Below, one piece after another: positions 1 through 10,979 of a stretch of 64,000 bases of DNA (positions are counted from its first letter, which is position 1; every line of letters starts with the position of its first letter). The notes beneath the pieces were generated by a model, which did not search any database, had not been told where the DNA came from, and was given only the letters and a program-made list of their open reading frames with translations. The stretch spans positions 6,684,782 through 6,748,781 of the forward strand of contig NC_134016.1 in assembly GCF_040712315.1 (NCBI RefSeq). The letters are read 5' to 3'. A program made the position numbers and the translations under genes. Source of the stretch: Castanea sativa (taxonomy: Eukaryota; Streptophyta; Magnoliopsida; Fagales; Fagaceae).

Positions 1-948
1 ACATGCGGTAATAAACTAATAATAAAAATAAAAAAAAGCAAATGATGTACTTGACTTTAATAATGATTTTTTATGTGTATTATTGGAAATAATAATTATT
101 GAGAGAAGATGTTTTTGTTAGATTAGATACATTTGAATTATAGAGAATGGGGAAACTTTAAATTAAGCAAAAAAGAAAATCTTTTTTGCTCTTTTAGAGT
201 TTAGTGTAAATTATTTTCATTGATTTATTTTGCTTAATAATAGAGTTTTATCCAAAATAAAATTAAAAAAAATAAAAGTTATACATAAACATCACGTTGT
301 GTTAAAAAATAGGGAAGATAAATGAAAAAGAAATGCCTATATAATATGTGAATAATTCTCCTAGTTTTATCAAAATTAAGTAAATCTCAAACAGATCCTT
401 TATAATCAAAATATATTATATTTGACAAGAAATTATAGAGAGGAGTCCTAATACTCAAGGGTTTGGGCAAAGATGGAGTTGTCACGTGATTATAAATTCA
501 TGAACTGTTCTTTGACTCCCATAGTTCTATGTAGAGGTTTAATTTAACTAGACTGTAAGTCCGAAGTTATAGTACATGCTTAAAAAATGAACATCTGAGT
601 TTGCATTATCTAATGGCCCAGATTCTAGTTATACCTCTTAACCATATTCTAAATAAGCATCCCCCTAAATGTGATCTTTCCTAAATATACATAATATTTT
701 TATATAAACAAACTAAATAGTCACTCAAAGTTTTACCTAAAAACTAACATTATTTGGGTGGGTGTTCCTAATTCTAGGGCTCATCCTCTTTTTTTTAGGG
801 GATAATTCTAGGGCTCAAACCTAGTTGTATGTGTTTATCATTTATTAAACATTTACCTTAAGCATGTGATTGTTCAATAATTAAAATGAAGGAATTGGAA
901 ATATACACGTGACCAAAATATTAAAATGGAAAAATCAATTAAATATGA

Positions 949-1504
949 GAGCATTTACATTGAATGTGCCAAAATAGCCAAAACACTATTTTAGCAACTG
1001 AAACACTAAAAAAAGATCTACATCCAATGAGCTATATCTAAAAAATTTTAACAACCCACTGTAGTAAACTACTAGCTTTAGTGCTATAGTAAACTACTAC
1101 CTCATCTGCAATAGGGTTGTTAAATTGACTTTTTAGTCAATTTAGCAACCAATACTAAACAACTTCTACAGCAAAGAAGCCAAAATTTTAAAAACATTTT
1201 GAGTTTGAGCTACAATGAGCTACTATCTCTAGCAGTTTACTGTAGCTTAAAACACAAAACAAAAAAATAATTTTTTAATGTGGGGTGTTAAAAAAATAGT
1301 ATTGTAATGTGTTGATGGTCGTGATTGTTGTTTATTGTGTTAAATATATTATATTATTATATTATTAATATTATTTTAATGTGTTGGATATTAAAATAAA
1401 ACATTTGATATTTGTTGTATTATAAAGTGAGATGTTAAAATAGATAAAGTGATGTTTTGAGTTACTAAAAACTATATTTTTTAGCAACTTTGCTATGAAT
1501 GCTC
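949..1504. mobile_element. TIR element, about 556 bp, shared by both copies
   Basis: The element is bounded by inverted ends: gagcatttacattgaatgtg on the left and, read in reverse complement, gagcattcatagcaaagttg on the right, with gctaaaa just inside. It has no coding capacity. It contains a near-perfect hairpin at 1115-1150. The same element is at 44315-45687 in copy B, where it has a 797-bp insertion, so it predates the duplication. The superfamily is not certain because I could not fix a target-site duplication; a MULE- or hAT-type MITE is most likely. Confidence 0.6.
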
Positions 1505-1640
1505 TTAGTAATTACTATAGCAACAAGTTAAACATAAACCTAATTTTTTTTATTTAATTTTCTCTCTCTCTTTCATGCATAAAGAAGGAATAGTTAAATG
1601 AAATGGTAAAATAATAGAGTATAAGAAGTAGGGTGTATTG

Positions 1641-1815
1641 TTTTTTTTTTTTTTTTTTTTTTTTATACAAGATAGAATTCTACTTTATCCTAATCTAAGT
1701 GTATATGTGTGTGAAGCTCCCTCTTGGAGACTTGAACTCCGGCCCTTGCCCCCTACACTCCACAAGTATAACCCCACAAGTACTTATACTTGTGGAGTGA
1801 CTATCGCACCAAGGA
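1641..1815 (-). mobile_element. tRNA-derived SINE (copy 1)
   Basis: On the minus strand this is a roughly 150-bp body with an A-type tail, seen here as the T run 1641-1664. The internal sequence gttcaagtc fits the RNA polymerase III B-box GWTCRANNC, and a box-A-like tggtgcgatag lies near the 5' end. Flanking tgtattg and tgtactg form a slightly diverged target-site duplication. Copy B has the empty site (gggtgtattgttaagtagtatgc near 57276-57298), so this SINE inserted after the duplication. Three more copies of the family are at 3804, 19753 and 28503. Confidence 0.82.
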
Positions 1816-2220
1816 TGTACTGTTAATAGTATGCTAAACTAGATAAAATAGCTTTTAAGTGTATTAAATGTTAAATTTTTTAACACATTGAATGTGTTTG
1901 TGGGCTTAGTCTTAAGTAGGAATTCTTTTTCGATTCTTGTTTCTTTTTTGAGAGGACTATTAAAAGGATTTTTTTTTGGGAGAAGAAGCAGGAATTAATT
2001 CTAAATTACTACATTAAACTAGACACTTTACTACTATACTCAAACATAAAGGAACGAAAACAAAGCAGAAAAACTAAAGATAAAAGCTTAAAGACCAAAA
2101 ATAAAGAAAAAGTTTGAAAACTAAAGACAAAATATTAAAGCCTAAAATAAAATAAAAATAAATATAAATATTGAAACTAAATAAAGAGACACACCCAGAT
2201 GATTTCAATGATACTCTTGG

Positions 2221-2417
2221 TGTGCATTTGGTTGAGGATAAAAAATGAAAAAAATTTCACTATTCAGTTTATTTTTACTACTATTTATGAGTTCCATTGC
2301 ATTTTTTGGCACTATTTATGAGCAACCCCACTACATTATTTCAACTAATTTTTACTTTTATCTACAGTATTTTTAGCAATAATTTTTCAATTTTAGCAAA
2401 ATAAACAATATTTAGGC
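2221..2417. mobile_element. AT-rich MITE-like insertion private to copy A
   Basis: Copy B reads straight across (gatactcttggtctcagagaagaacc, near 58300), while copy A carries about 197 extra bases beginning tgtgcatttggttgagg and ending atatttaggc. The content is non-coding and resembles AT-rich sequence at 38430-38830, including the recurring phrase ctatttatgag/aataatagtaaaaataaa. Clear terminal inverted repeats were not established, so the class is uncertain, but the presence/absence difference is direct. Confidence 0.55.
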
Positions 2418-2517
2418 CTCATAGAAGAACCTCTTTACCAATTATAGCGCAATAATGCATGAAAAGAAAATTTTAAATAAAATGACAAAAATCATGTTTG
2501 AAACTATTGTAAGCACT

Positions 2518-3524
2518 AAGAACATTCACATCAAGAATGCTAAAAACTATAGCCTTTAATAATTTAAAAGCTTACTTTATTTATTTTAACACTTTATTTT
2601 ACAATATACCTAAAGGTTTTTTATTTACCCCCTTCATTAAAATATTATTTCTTTATTTATTTTTATTCTCAATGCATTTCTTCCTCTCTCTTTCTCTGTG
2701 CATTTGTCTTCTCCCTAACAAAAACAACCAACCACCACATACGGCTACTGCCAACCACAACCGTCATCGGAAAACCCAAGCCACCATCAAAAAACCCAAG
2801 CCACTACAAAACAGAAACCCATTGCAAAACTGAGACCATCGAAACCCAATCCACTGCAAAATCGAAACCCACTGCCACTGCCCACACCCACTGCCACTAC
2901 CACCACCACCTACAACCTCAAACCCCAACCACTAAAATCACAAACAATTCACAAACCCAAAACCAAATCACAAACCTAAAACCAAATCATAAAACTCAAA
3001 CCCACAACCGCCGAACCAACTAAGAACAAACAAATCACAAACTCAGATCCACGAAGAATAGAAAAAACAAAAACAAAAACATCAAAATGCATGAAGCACC
3101 ACGGTGAGAGAGAGGGACAAGCTAGAGAACCAATTGGTCAACGATAGGTGGTGAGGCCAAGTGGAGTCATTGGGATATGGCGCCTCTGCCGGGTTTTGAT
3201 TCGGAGTCTAAGTTCTTCAGGTGGACTGGAGCTTTGAGAAGATTGAGAGAGAGAGGCATGGGTTGAGGGGAAGAAGAGCGTTGGTGGCGTGAGTTGAGGG
3301 AGACGCAACAAAAAAAAAGAGGACACTCAGCTACCGTTGAGAGATTAAAATATATTATTTGGTTTTAACTCTCAGCTACCGTGAGTTGCTAAAGATAGCA
3401 GCTCAGTATAGCTCAGTGTCAAAATTTTTAAAATTTAAAATCTTTGATGTAATGCTGTTTTTAGTGGGTTGGGTGCTATTATAGATTTTTAACACTTTTT
3501 AGCATTCTTAACGTGAATGCTCTT
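2518..3524. mobile_element. Non-autonomous TIR element, about 1.0 kb
   Basis: The ends form an inverted repeat of about 28 bp: aagaacattcacatcaagaatgc on the left and, read in reverse complement, aagagcattcacgttaagaatgc on the right, both continuing taaaa. It is absent from copy B, although the copy B alignment also lacks about 110 bp to the right (3525-3640), so a deletion in B cannot be excluded. The interior is CA-rich low-complexity sequence (2740-3010) and the short frames there are not convincing genes. The TIR resembles that of the element at 949-1504. Confidence 0.6.
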
Positions 3525-3803
3525 GTACTCAAGATTATGAGTTCTTAAAAATATTTTGGCCATTTTGTGTCCTGTTTGGCTGATGCTTGCTCCTTTTAAT
3601 GTTGTCATTAAGGATCAGTAACTTAAGTTATAAGGTGTATACATTTGTTCCTCTATTGACTATATATGCTCGTAAATATAAGTCAAAATCCTAAAGAGAA
3701 ACCATTTTATTCAACCAGCTACGGCTTGAGCCCACACACTTGCACAATAAGGATACCAAGCACACATGGGACTTAGTGCTAGCAACATGTTACATGTTAC
3801 ATG

Positions 3804-3980
3804 TTTTTTTTTTTTTTTAAATTTTTTTTTTACAAGATAAAAATTCTATTTTATCTTAATCTAAGTGTATATGCGTGTGAAGTTTTTTCCTAGAGACTTG
3901 AACTCCGGTCCTTGTTCCCCTCACACTCCACAATCACTTATACTTGTGGAGTGACCATCGCATTAAGGGTGTGCGATTGT
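3804..3980 (-). mobile_element. tRNA-derived SINE (copy 2)
   Basis: This is the same SINE family in minus orientation, with the tail visible as T-rich 3804-3831 and the B-box gttcaagtc intact. It is flanked by degenerate acatgttac/catgtcac repeats. Copy B keeps only the two ends of the same insertion (58581-58629) between clean 9-bp repeats acatgtcac. The SINE was therefore present before the duplication and was later internally deleted in copy B. Confidence 0.78.
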
Positions 3981-4079
3981 ACAGCATGTCACATGTTAAG
4001 TCACTTGCTAGGTGAAAATAAAGCCTTTTCTCGGGTTGGATAGAAAATAAAATAGTCCCCAACTCACTTCTCAGATTGT

Positions 4080-4106
4080 GGAGAGAGAGAGAGAGAGAGA
4101 GAGAGA
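4080..4106. repeat. (GA)n microsatellite
   Basis: This is a pure gagaga run. The matching part of copy B lacks it. Confidence 0.9.
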
Positions 4107-4163
4107 AAATTCTAACTATTCAAGGTTTAATTTGTAGGTGAATTCTAAGGATGTAGTTCAAAG

Positions 4164-4560
4164 CATTGCAACAAACAAGACCTATGGTGACGAAACTTTT
4201 TCATCACAAAAATGTTCTTATTTCGTCACCTAAGACATATGGTGACGAAATGTCATTCACCACAAGATCTTGGTCACAAAATGTCCTGTGGCGAAAATTT
4301 TTGCCACTAACTTGTCTAATTGTTTTTAATAAAAATTATAGGTGATGAAATTATTTTGTCACTTAATATATTTTTCACTACATTATATTCAGAGATGAAA
4401 TAAATTCATCACCAATTATTTTTAATTTGTAATTTTTTTATTTGACCATATTAGGTGATGAAATATTTCCTCATCAATTTCTGTTTATATTCAGAGTTCA
4501 ACCTATTGGTGACAAAAAATTCCGTAACCATTTAAAAAAAAAATTTATGTTCTTTATGTT
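4164..4560. mobile_element. One-ended CACTA-type remnant with subterminal repeats
   Basis: The stretch begins cattgcaacaaacaag. Its copy B partner (58713) begins with the canonical cactacaacaaa terminus. It is followed by repeated direct and inverted forms of ggtgacgaaa/tttcgtcac, the arrangement expected for subterminal transposase-binding repeats of CACTA (EnSpm) elements. No matching opposite terminus was found before element A, so it is a truncated relic. Confidence 0.5.
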
Positions 4561-4728
4561 AACGGGTCATTACATTAAATTAACTTGTTCATTTTCAATC
4601 ACATTCATAAATAAATCATTCATACAATCTTTCCAGCCTCATTCATAAACAAATCATCCATACAATCTAAAAAGTAAATAAAAAATAATTATACTATTAA
4701 ATCCATTAAAATTGTTTACAAAACAATT

Positions 4729-4733
<5 letters not shown>

Positions 4734-4793
<60 letters not shown>
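4734..4793. repeat. (AT)n microsatellite at the 5' edge of element A
   Basis: About 60 bp of pure AT repeat lies against the first base of the 5' LTR. The empty site in copy B (acaatatatagatgaaagatg, near 59270) has only a short tata, and the 3' side of element A has just atatatatg. The target-site duplication ATATA probably seeded or joined this expansion. Confidence 0.9.
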
Positions 4794-4797
<4 letters not shown>

Positions 4798-5542
4798 GGG
4801 GGCAAAAAGATCCTGATGGGAACGTGGGCCTTTTGGGCCGTGTTAAGGAAGGCCGACCTGATCCTGGGTTTAGAAATTGTTAGTACTATGGGTCGGCCCA
4901 TACGCCGAGGATCCGAGGATCCAGCCGAGGGTGACCTTATCCTCAGATGAACACCGAAGAATTCGGGATTTCATAGTAAAGATTAGGGGATGACATGGTT
5001 AAGACCAATGGTTAAAAGAAGGAACCCTAGAACGCCCCAGAAGTACCGATGTTGAAGAAATGTCAAAGATAAAGGCTACTACCTCCACATTAAAGACCCT
5101 GCACCTACCACCCTGGCCGCATTTATGGGAAAATGACACCTGAACAGTAGAAGAGAAGCTTCTGGTTACTATTCAAAGGCACTGAGAAGGGAAATATCTA
5201 GGCTAAGGGGGAGGTGGGGCAACACGTGTACAAAGTGTTCAAAAGAGGAGTATTTAAGGAGGAACCTGGAAGAGAAATAGGGAGACTTTTTGTAACCTAA
5301 AAAGAAAGAAAAGACTAAGAAAGGGATATAATATAAGAACAGCTCTCGGCTTACGTCCGAGGAGGCCAATTTACAATATTCCTTATTGTTTCCAAGTATT
5401 CACAATCCTTAGTTTGTCATTTAATCCCCACATACTTCTAACCTGGGTTTCAAGCCCACACTCTACAAATTCATATTGTTTAAGGCTCATTGGGCCTGGG
5501 CCCGTAACTGTTCTTGGGGCCAGGTGCACTTGTGCACTTACA
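4794..5542 (+). repeat. 5' LTR of element A
   Basis: The LTR begins TGTGGGG and ends gtgcacttaCA (749 bp). It carries a G-box CACGTG at 5223-5228 and a TATA-like tatttaag at 5251-5258, both conserved in the other three LTRs of the window, so they probably mark the core promoter. It differs from the 3' LTR by about 2.8% including a one-base length difference, implying an insertion clearly older than that of element B. Confidence 0.95.
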
Positions 5543-5544
5543 AT

Positions 5545-5562
5545 TGGCGCCGTCTGTGGGAA
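5545..5562 (+). promoter_or_regulatory. Primer-binding site of element A
   Basis: The sequence tggcgccgtctgtgggaa starts two bases after the LTR. The first nine bases (tggcgccgt) match the expected complement of the 3' end of plant tRNA-Asp; the rest departs from it, so the primer identity is tentative. The same PBS is in element B. Confidence 0.8.
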
Positions 5563-5588
5563 TCTAGTCTAGAAGAGGTAGGGATATT

Positions 5589-7600
5589 ATGGCAGGCTTA
5601 GGCTCTCACCATGCAGAGCCACAAGGATCACAACCGGAAGATCATTTCCAACGTCTTGAACATCGTAGGGATCTTGAGGGAAGCGTCCATACAGAATACC
5701 CAGGGGCTAGCCATACTCATGGAGGGGGTAGCACTACCCATGATGGGGTTCTAAATCCATGCAGAGGGAAATCAATCGTTTGAAGAGGAAGTTACGCCGC
5801 GCGAAACGTAAGGTTTCCCCGTCCTCGTCTAGTTCTTCTTCAGAGAAGGATAGGGGACCTGGCTACAGTTCAAGGTCATGTTCCCCCACCAGCGCAACAT
5901 CCTCCGGTGAGGAGGACGACCAGCCAACCCGCAGACGTAAGAAGCTTCGTTCTAGGGGCTTAGGCAATGATACCATGAGTAGGGCGTTGCACCAACTCTC
6001 TAGATCTCCGTTTTCACGGAGGATTGAGAGGGGGAGGCTTCCCAGGAGGTTCACCCAGCCCACCTTTACCATATACAATGGCCGGACTGATCCGGTGGAG
6101 CACGTGAGTCACTTCAACCAGAGGATGGCAGTGCACTCTCACAACGAGACTTTGATGTGTAAAGTCTTCCCCTCTAGCTTGGGACCTGTGGCTATGAGAT
6201 GGTTTAACGGTCTCAAATCAGGATCTGTAGGCTCATTTGGGGAGCTAACTAGGGCATTTGCTTCGCGGTTCATTACGTGTAGCAGAGTCCCTCGGCCATT
6301 GGACTCGTTGCTATCCATGGTCATGAAGGAAGGGGAGACACTGAAAGCATACTCCGACCGATACTGGGAGATGTTTAATGAAATAGACGGCGACTTTGAT
6401 GAGGTGGCGCTTAATACCTTTAAGGTGGGTCTCCCTACTGATCACGACCTAAGAAAGTCCTTGACGAAAAAGCCTGTCCGCAGCGTACGTCGTCTTATGG
6501 ATCGTATTGATGAATATAAAAGGGTAGAGGAAGACCAGCAGCAGGGAAAAGGAAAGGAGAAGGTTATCCCACAGGAGAGAAGGGATTTCAGGTCGGACAG
6601 ATATCACAACAACAAGCCGATGAGGGATTATTTCGGACAATCCGGCTCGGCAGCACCTCAGGCTGTAAATACTATGTTCCGAGAACCAGTGCATCAGTTA
6701 TTAGAAAAGGTTCGTAAGGAACCCTTCTTCAAATGGCCCGGCAAGATGGCAGGGGACCCTGCGAGAAGAAATCAAAACCTTTTCTGTCAGTATCATCAGG
6801 ATGTGGGTCACACTACTGAGAACTGTCGGACCCTGTGGAACCATCTAGAGCAGCTCGTCGGTGAGGAAAAGTTAAAGCAGCACTTGTGTCAGCCCACTGG
6901 GCAGGTCAGTCAAGTTGGTTCAAACAACCAGAGGAACAGTTCATCTCAGCCAGCATTGGGGACAATTAATGTTATCTTCGCTGCACCTGGTAGGACCGGC
7001 TCAGGTCCCACTAGGGTGATGGCGGTTTCCCATCCGCAGGCCGAGGATGGGGGTAGCAGGCCGAAGAGATTAAAGGGCACTTTACCTGTCTTGGGTTTCT
7101 CCGAGGAGGACAAAGTAGGGACTATCCAGCCCCATGACGATGCTCTTGTGGTTACCCTCAGGATAGGAAACTATGATGTGAGGAGGGTGATGATAGATCA
7201 GGGCAGCGGTGCAGATATCATGTACCCCGATCTATTTAAAGGGCTAAGATTGGAGTTGGAAGATTTAACCCCTTACGACTCCCCACTTATAAGCTTCGAA
7301 GGAAGGGCCGTTGTGCCGAAGGGACAGATCCGTTTACCCGTTCAATCCGGCACAGAAACGGTTGAGGTAGATTTCATTGTGGTTGACGCGTACTCTCCAT
7401 ATACAGCCATCCTCGCCAGGCCATGGCTGCACGCTTTGGGAGCTGTCTCCTCTACCTTACATGTTAAGGTGAAATTCCCCTCGGGGGAGCATGTTAAGGA
7501 AATCCTCGGCAGCCAGGTAGTGGCTAGGCAATGCATATCGGCTGCGGTGCTTCGTCAGTCGGAAATTGAGTCATCAACCTTGCCCAACCAGGAGTCATAG
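5589..7600 (+). pseudogene. gag-pro: gag-protease of element A, frameshifted
   Basis: This is the copy A version of the 670-codon gag-protease described at 46462. The ATG at 5589 matches the start in element B. A one-base deletion near 5745 (gatggggttc here, gatgagggttc in B) throws the frame, and the remainder stays open from about 5759 to the UAG at 7598. The Gag capsid-like region (FTIYNGRTDPVEH), the zinc-knuckle-like C-x2-H-x4-H-x4-C and the protease motif IDQGSGADIM are all present after the break. A 613-residue protein could start at the ATG at 5759 but would lack the normal N terminus. Confidence 0.93.
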
Positions 7601-7606
7601 CAATTA
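7598..7606 (+). promoter_or_regulatory. UAG-CAA-UUA stop between gag-pro and pol
   Basis: The gag-pro frame ends in TAG followed at once by CAA TTA. This fits the type I readthrough consensus UAG-CAR-YYA, best known from tobacco mosaic virus replicase. The same frame continues into pol: ACA GCT CCG GAG and then ATG at 7631. Element B has exactly the same nine bases at 48472-48480. The family motif is established knowledge; its use in this element is inference. Confidence 0.75.
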
Positions 7607-10600
7607 ACAGCTCCGGAGGCATCTGGAGCGATGACAGGAGACGAGGCTGTTTGTGAGGAGTTAGAGAAGTTTATAATAACAGACGATCCAGAGAGGTTCT
7701 TCCAAGTTGGCATACTTTTGCCACACTAAGAGAAGATGGAGTTGTTGAAATTTCTGAAGGATAATTTAGATGTTTTTGCGTGGGACCCCTATGAGGCTCC
7801 AGGCGTAGATCCGAATTTTATTTGTCATCGATTAAACGTCAATCCTGCCGTCGTTCCGAGAAGGCAGCCACCTCGGCGATCTTCCCGAGAACATTCTGAG
7901 GCTGTGAAGGAAGAGGTTCTTAAACTCAAAAGGGCGGGGGCTATCAAAGAGGTTTTCTACCCTGAATGGTTGGCTCATACTGTTGTTGTTAAAAAGAAGA
8001 ACGGCAAATGGAGAGTATGTGTGGACTTTACTGATCTGAACAAGGCCTGTCCTAAAGATTCGTTCCCAATGCCACGGATTGATCAACTGGTAGATGCTAC
8101 TGTTGGACACCCTCGGATGAGTTTCTTGGACGCCTTCCAGGGTTACCACCAAATTCCCTTGGCGTTAGAGGATCAGGAGAAGACTGCTTTCATTACTCCA
8201 ACCGGGAACTATCATTATAAGGTCATGCCATTTGGATTAAAAAATGCTGGGGCTACTTATCAAAGAATGATGACCCGAATGTTTGAACAGCAACTGGGGA
8301 AAACCATCGAAGTGTACGTGGATGATATGGTGGTGAAGAGTAAGACAGTACCTTCGCACATGACAGATCTGGCCGACACCTTCTAGATGCTAAGGAAGTA
8401 TAAATTGCGCCTTAACGCCTCCAAGTGTTCTTTTGGCGTGGGATCTGGGAAGTTCTTGGGATTTATGATTACTCATAGGGGCATAGAGGTAAACCCAGTG
8501 CAAGTTAAGGCTATTCAGAATTTGCAACCGCCTAGGAACCCAAAAGAGATTCAGAAATTGACTGAAATGATTGCTGCGTTGAATAGATTTATTTCTCGGT
8601 CAGCTGACCGGTGTCGTTCTTTCTTTCAGTTGTTGCACAAGTGGAAAGGATTTCAATGGACCGAGGACTGCGAATTAGCTTTCCAACAGCTTAAGCAATA
8701 TCTTTCTCGGCCACCTATTTTATCTCGCCCTGAGATGGACGAGGTTTTATTCGCTTATCTGGCCGTGGCTATTCACGCGGTGAGCTTAGTCCTTATAAGG
8801 AATGAAAGCGGAGTACAGAGACCGATCTACTACGTTAGTAAGTCCTTGAATGAGGCCGAGGTGCGCTATCTGCCCTTGGAAAAAGCACTTCTGGCTGTAG
8901 TCCACGCCACGCGCAAACTTACTCATTATTTCCAATCTCATACTGTGGTTGTTTTGACCCAGTTGCCTCTTAAGGCTGTGTTGCGTAGTGCTGATTATTC
9001 TGGCAGGGTGGCAAAATGGGGAACCATTTTGGGAGCCTTTGATGTTAAATACAGGCCTCGCACATCGGTAAAGGGACAGGTCCTCGCTGATTTGGTGGCA
9101 GAGTTTACTGAACCATTGTTAGAAGAAACTTCAAAAGAAGCACACATGGGTGAAAAATCAGTTGGTGTGATCACAGACGTATCGCCCTCGGTTTGGAGAG
9201 TTTATGTGGATGGGGCTGCTAATCAAAAAGGGTCTGGTGTTGGACTTGTTCTAATGTCCCCTGAAGGAATTGTCTTCGAAAAATCTTTGAGATTGGCCTT
9301 CTCGGCTACTAATAACGAGGCCGAGTATGAAGCAGTCTTGGTAGGCATGCAAATGGTACATAAGTTGGGTGGCAAGGAAATCCACGTGTTCTCGGACTCT
9401 CAGTTAGTGGTCGGCCAGGTCATGGGAACCATGGAGGCTAGAGACCCCAGAATGCAGGAATATTTGGCCCAGGTCAAACGCCAGCAGGCTGAATTTGACT
9501 CCTTTGCCTTAGCTCACGTTTCTAGGAGTGGAAACACTCATGCAGATTCCTTGGCTACGTTGGTAACATCCTCGGCTCAAGGTTTACCAAGGGTTATCCT
9601 CGTTCAGGATTTGGTAGAACTTTCTCTTGTAACTGCTAACGCACCTCGCATCCATCTAATAAAGCCTGGTCCTAGTTGGATGGATTCGATCATATCTTTT
9701 CTTAAAAATGACATTCTTCCCGAAGCCAAGGTTGAAGCAGAAAAGGTACGTCGAAAGGCGCCGCGTTTCTGGTTGTCCGAGGATCAGAAGCTATACAAAC
9801 GATCCTTTTCAGGACCGTACTTGTTGTGTGTACACCCTGAATCAACAGAAGCATTACTGGAGGAATTGCATGAGGGAATTTGTGGGAGCCACACTGGGGG
9901 AAGGTCCTTAGCCCATAGAGCCCTGACTCAGGGTTATTGGTGGCCCAATATGCAGAGGGAGGCTCAGGACTATGCCAGAAAATGTGATCAATGTCAGAGG
10001 TTCGCCCCTAATATCCACCAACCTGGAGGGGTTCTTAACCCTCTCTCCAGCCCTTGGCCTTTCGCACAATGGGGCTTGGACATTGTAGGGCCATTTCCGA
10101 GAGCTGCTGGCAACAAAAGATGGTTGCTCGTGGGAACAGACTACTTCACTAAATGGGTTGAAGCTGAGCCCTTAGCCAATATACGAGATGTTGATTCCAA
10201 GAAATTTATATGGAAAAATATTGTCACTAGATTCGGAATACCACACACACTCATCTCTGATAATGGTGTCCAGTTCGATAGTAGGGCTTTTAGGAAGTAT
10301 TGTGGTGACATGGGTATCATAAACAGCTATTCCACCCCAGTTTACCCTCAAGAAAATGGACAAGCCGAGGCAGTTAACAAGGTCATAGTTAACGGGCTCA
10401 AGAAGAGGTTGGACGATGCGAAAGGCAGATGGGTAGAAGATCTCCCTCATGTCCTGTGGACGTATCGGACCACACCGCGCAGGTCCACTGGAGAAACGCC
10501 ATTCTCTATGACGTATGGTGCCGAGGCGGTGATACCATTGGAATCTGGTTTTCCTACTCTAAAGACAAGTTCTTTTAGCCCAGAGAATAACAAGGGACTT

Positions 10601-10915
10601 CTAGAGAAAGATCTTGATTTACCTGAGGAACGACGTGAGGCAGCTATGGTCCAAATGACTTATTATCAGCAGAAGCTAAAACGAGGATATGATGCCCATG
10701 TGAAGCTAAGACCACTTGCACCTGGTGATCTTGTATTAAGGAAAGTTGTAGGCACTTCTAAGAACCCAGCTTGGGGTAAGCTGGGACCTAACTGGGAAGG
10801 CCCCTATCGCATTGTTTCAGTAGCAGGCATAGGGTCATATAGGCTAGCTGATCTAGACGAACGAATTGTGCCACGTCCATGGAATGTAAATAATCTTAGA
10901 AGGTATTATTATTAA
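7601..10915 (+). pseudogene. pol: pol of element A (RT-RNaseH-aRNH-integrase) with two nonsense codons
   Basis: Pol is in the same frame as gag-pro. The first possible ATG is at 7631. Reverse transcriptase has the YVDD catalytic box at 8315-8326. The first RNase H (about 8690-9120) lacks the usual DAS-type catalytic motif (YLAVAIHAVS instead). The second RNase H (about 9190-9600) keeps YVDGA, NEAEYEA, FSDSQ and HADS, a complete acidic set. Integrase (about 9830-10700) has H-x6-H, C-x2-C (CDQC), GLDIVGPF, ISDNG and ENGQAE. The C terminus has WEGPYRI and WNVNNLRRYY. Premature stops are TAA at 7727-7729 (CAA in B) and TAG at 8384-8386 (CAG in B), the second about 20 codons after YVDD. Confidence 0.95.
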
Positions 10916-10979
10916 TGAAATGAGCTTTTGTCAGTTCGTATTTCAAAGTTATGAGTAGCTCTGACGCTCGCAGTTATCA

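Noticed and set aside
1638..1826. 62-codon ORF starting in a T run
   Set aside because: It is the reverse strand of SINE copy 1 read through its tail.
2537..2833. 98-codon ORF
   Set aside because: Low-complexity translation of the AT- and CA-rich interior of a TIR element; absent from copy B.
4716..4901. ORF with a long YIYIYI stretch
   Set aside because: Translation of the (AT)n microsatellite at the LTR edge.
5863..8152. Minus-strand frames inside gag-pol
   Set aside because: Complementary shadows of gag-pol with no family resemblance. The same applies to 46590-49299.
9708..9911. Plus-strand frame overlapping integrase
   Set aside because: Out-of-frame reading of the pol gene.
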